Positions 45,047 through 46,989 of a stretch of DNA of 46,989 bases are shown one piece after another; the first letter of the stretch is position 1, and every line of letters begins with the position of its first letter. Location: the NCBI GenBank assembly GCA_013288285.1, contig JABDCE010000013.1, positions 879-47,867 of the forward strand, written 5' to 3'. The stretch is from Bacteroidota bacterium. GTDB taxonomy: Bacteria; Bacteroidota; Bacteroidia; Chitinophagales; Chitinophagaceae. A program made the position numbers and the translations under genes. Below the pieces are notes generated by a model. That model saw nothing but the letters and a program-made list of their open reading frames with translations. It was not told the origin of the DNA and did no database searches.

Positions 45047-46375
45047 TCACTTTGAATTCTCATTCAATAGCCTGATCACTCCTTCCTGCTGCAATATACG
45101 GTAGCCAATACGGTCGTTCGATATGCCATTCCGGAGCTCATAGGTAAATTTATAATTGCCGGTATCAGACATGTTGGTAACGAAATACGAGAACATTATT
45201 TTGCTGTTATCGCTAAACTGCTGCGCTACTTCATATAAGTGAGTAGACAGTATCATCAGGTGATTGGGATGGTGTAACAGGCCTTCTACCACAGCGCGGG
45301 TACACTCAAAAGCATCATGCACATTTGTGCCCTTGAATAATTCATCCATCAGTACCAGGTGCGACTTATGCTGCAATAGTTTTTCGGCCGTCTGCTTCAT
45401 GCGTTGCACTTCTGCGTAAAAATAACTTTCGCCACGGAGTATATTGTCCTCTACCTGCATATTGGTGATGATGCCTTGCAGAAAACTGACACGCATGGCT
45501 TTTGCTGGTACGCCCATGCCCAGGTGAGCCAATAAGCCGCCTACCCCTAACGCCCGCATAAACGTAGTTTTACCAGACATATTGGCCCCGGTGAGCAATA
45601 AAAAATTCCTGCTGTTATCAAATGTAAGGTCGTAGGCTACTGGATTATTTATTAGAGGATGCCGGAGCGCAGTGGTCTCAAAACAAACCGTTGTCTCAGG
45701 CAACAGTTCCGGAAATACCCAACCATTATCGGTTGTTGCCTGAGCCATAGAGCGCCAGGCATCAAGTCGTGCATAGCTGGCTATAAGGCGGTACACCATA
45801 TTCTTCATTTCTCTGCGTGCCCGGTAGTTGAGCTGCGACAGGCGGGCGAATTTCGTTTGTTTTGTGATGCCCATCACATCAGGTACTAACCTGTGTTGCA
45901 GCTCGTCCTTTATTAAATTCAGTTCCCGCAGCAACAATGGTGGAACGTCTTTCGAATCTGCAATATTTGCAAGCTCCGTACAGCCCTTCAGGAAATCTGA
46001 TAAATGAGATAAGGAGAACTGAATGAAAAAATACTCCTGCCGGTTAAAGAATTTCTGCAAAAAAGAATTCAGCGAAAGGGTCAAGCCCGAAGGCGGCGTA
46101 GTAATGCTATCCGCCGACTCGAAATATTTATCCAGCATTACCAGTGTGCCGTTCAGTATGACTGTAGGCCATAGGTGCTGGTGAGCAGCCCAGAACTTCA
46201 CTGCGTCCTGCAGCTCCTTCAATTGCTCATAGGTGGCCGGTGGATTTTGTACGTGCCTACGCAGCATATCACGCCCCGCCTGTGTAGCAGTATGGTCAAT
46301 CAATGCAAAAACATCTCCGCTCCCGTCAGAAGCGAATATAGAAAGGTCACGGAGCGTTGTTTTATCGTTTTGCAC
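45047..46375 (-). CDS. MutS-related ATPase
   Basis: A 442-aa protein of the MutS family lacking the mismatch-recognition N-terminal domain. The core/lever part (residues 1-220, including FALIDHTATQAGRDMLRRHV and LNSFLQKFF) precedes the ATPase with Walker A LTGANMSGKTTFMRALG, Walker B-like LVLMDELFKGTN and the signature helix LAHLGMGVPAK. It cannot be the classical MutS1 mismatch protein; a role in recombination control or other DNA transactions is possible. A 19-bp gap from the dihydroorotase gene upstream suggests one operon. Confidence 0.85.
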   Translation of the reverse strand: MQNDKTTLRDLSIFASDGSGDVFALIDHTATQAGRDMLRRHVQNPPATYEQLKELQDAVKFWAAHQHLWPTVILNGTLVMLDKYFESADSITTPPSGLTLSLNSFLQKFFNRQEYFFIQFSLSHLSDFLKGCTELANIADSKDVPPLLLRELNLIKDELQHRLVPDVMGITKQTKFARLSQLNYRARREMKNMVYRLIASYARLDAWRSMAQATTDNGWVFPELLPETTVCFETTALRHPLINNPVAYDLTFDNSRNFLLLTGANMSGKTTFMRALGVGGLLAHLGMGVPAKAMRVSFLQGIITNMQVEDNILRGESYFYAEVQRMKQTAEKLLQHKSHLVLMDELFKGTNVHDAFECTRAVVEGLLHHPNHLMILSTHLYEVAQQFSDNSKIMFSYFVTNMSDTGNYKFTYELRNGISNDRIGYRILQQEGVIRLLNENSK

Positions 46376-46394
46376 GGTGGAGGTTATTGATCAA

Positions 46395-46989
46395 TTATCT
46401 TTCAAAGACCAAACGTTGTCCCCGCACATCATCATTCACTTTACCGCTTTGGTAAGCGATCTCACCGTTCACAAATGTGTAGCGCACTGATGCAGGGAAA
46501 GTATGGCCTTCAAATGGCGACCAGCCACATTTATACAGTATGTTTCCCTTGGTCACTTGTGTCTGCTCTTTCATGTCTACCAGCACCAGGTCGGCATGAT
46601 AGCCTTCGCGTATGTAACCGCGCTTAGCCACCTGGAAGCACTGTGCGGGCGCATGGCACATTTTCTCTACCACTTTCTCTATAGTTATGCGGCCCTGCTT
46701 CACATATTGCAGCATCAGCAGCAGGGAGTGTTGCACCAGTGGCACGCCCGATGGCGCTTTCAGGTAAGGCTGTTGCTTTTCTTCCCACGTATGCGGTGCA
46801 TGGTCTGTGGCTATAATGTCCAGCCGGTCGTCGAGGAGCGCCTCCCAGAGCGCGGCTTTGTTCTCCGGTGCTTTTATGGCCGGGTTACATTTTATCAGGT
46901 TACCATATTGCGCATAGTCGTCAGCGGTAAAATGAAGGTGGTGCACACACACCTCGCAAGTGATGCGCTTGTCCTTCAGCGGAAACATA
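46395..46989 (-). CDS. pyrC: dihydroorotase, N-terminal part outside the window
   Basis: The frame is open to the right edge, so only about the C-terminal 198 residues are present. Cyclic amidohydrolase marks are visible: CEVCVHHLHFTADDYAQYGN with KCNPAIK, zinc-site aspartate in IIATDHAPH, and GVPLVQHSLLLML. Dihydroorotase closes carbamoyl-aspartate to dihydroorotate in pyrimidine synthesis. An allantoinase-like enzyme is the alternative. The start codon and zinc HxH motif lie outside the window. Confidence 0.85.
   Translation of the reverse strand, partial: MFPLKDKRITCEVCVHHLHFTADDYAQYGNLIKCNPAIKAPENKAALWEALLDDRLDIIATDHAPHTWEEKQQPYLKAPSGVPLVQHSLLLMLQYVKQGRITIEKVVEKMCHAPAQCFQVAKRGYIREGYHADLVLVDMKEQTQVTKGNILYKCGWSPFEGHTFPASVRYTFVNGEIAYQSGKVNDDVRGQRLVFER

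Overview
The window looks like a chromosomal segment of a Bacteroidota bacterium, most likely Chitinophagales/Chitinophagaceae. The evidence is type IX secretion C-terminal domains of both type A and type B, SBBP beta-propeller and Ig-like surface proteins, a DUF4783 protein, a PorT-like barrel, a TPR sensor kinase paired with a LuxR-type regulator, and several exact Bacteroidota -7 boxes (TAnnTTTG). No Shine-Dalgarno-like spacing was needed to choose starts. Species cannot be named from the sequence.

Layout. 1-5.1 kb is housekeeping: the 5' part of a PagL-like lipid A deacylase (minus, cut by the window edge), then DUF502-serC-DUF1015 (plus), an AraC regulator and a DUF4783 protein. 5.1-11.9 kb is an accessory island built from small bracketed modules: vapBC; two convergent paralogous four-helix membrane genes with a coupled 33-aa peptide gene; a DUF2971 plus HEPN gene pair inside an inverted repeat; and a DUF1737 gene between two degenerate direct repeats. 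The island also holds a 260-bp direct duplication, tRNA-3'-end-like scars and a field of GC-rich palindromic repeats. 11.9-15.5 kb has a small conserved protein and a three-gene histidine kinase/response regulator operon (minus).

15.8-21.8 kb is a surface locus (minus): a 1299-aa secreted protein with two DUF3494 ice-binding domains, eight Ig-like repeats and a T9SS domain, followed by an OmpA-type barrel protein. 22-25.2 kb has an esterase, a DoxX protein, a 59-aa membrane protein and a DUF4143 ATPase gene broken by one stop codon and preceded by 32-bp tandem repeats. 25.4-38 kb has a GT-C-like membrane protein, two large T9SS propeller proteins, a NarL-type two-component pair, small accessory genes including two immunity-protein-like ORFs, and a PorT-like barrel. 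38.2-47 kb returns to core functions: a hybrid sensor kinase, DinB protein, kbl, lipoprotein, nitroreductase, threonine aldolase, MutS-like ATPase and the 3' part of a dihydroorotase gene cut by the right edge.

How the genes work together. SerC makes phosphoserine, while Kbl and the threonine aldolase both yield glycine from threonine-derived substrates. The ice-binding protein, the propeller proteins and the barrels form an exported surface repertoire, with two-component systems nearby that may sense envelope or environmental state. The most novel part is the 5.1-11.1 kb mosaic: each block carries a toxin-, defence- or membrane-effector-like gene and is bracketed by its own repeat pair, as if cassettes had been stacked at one site.
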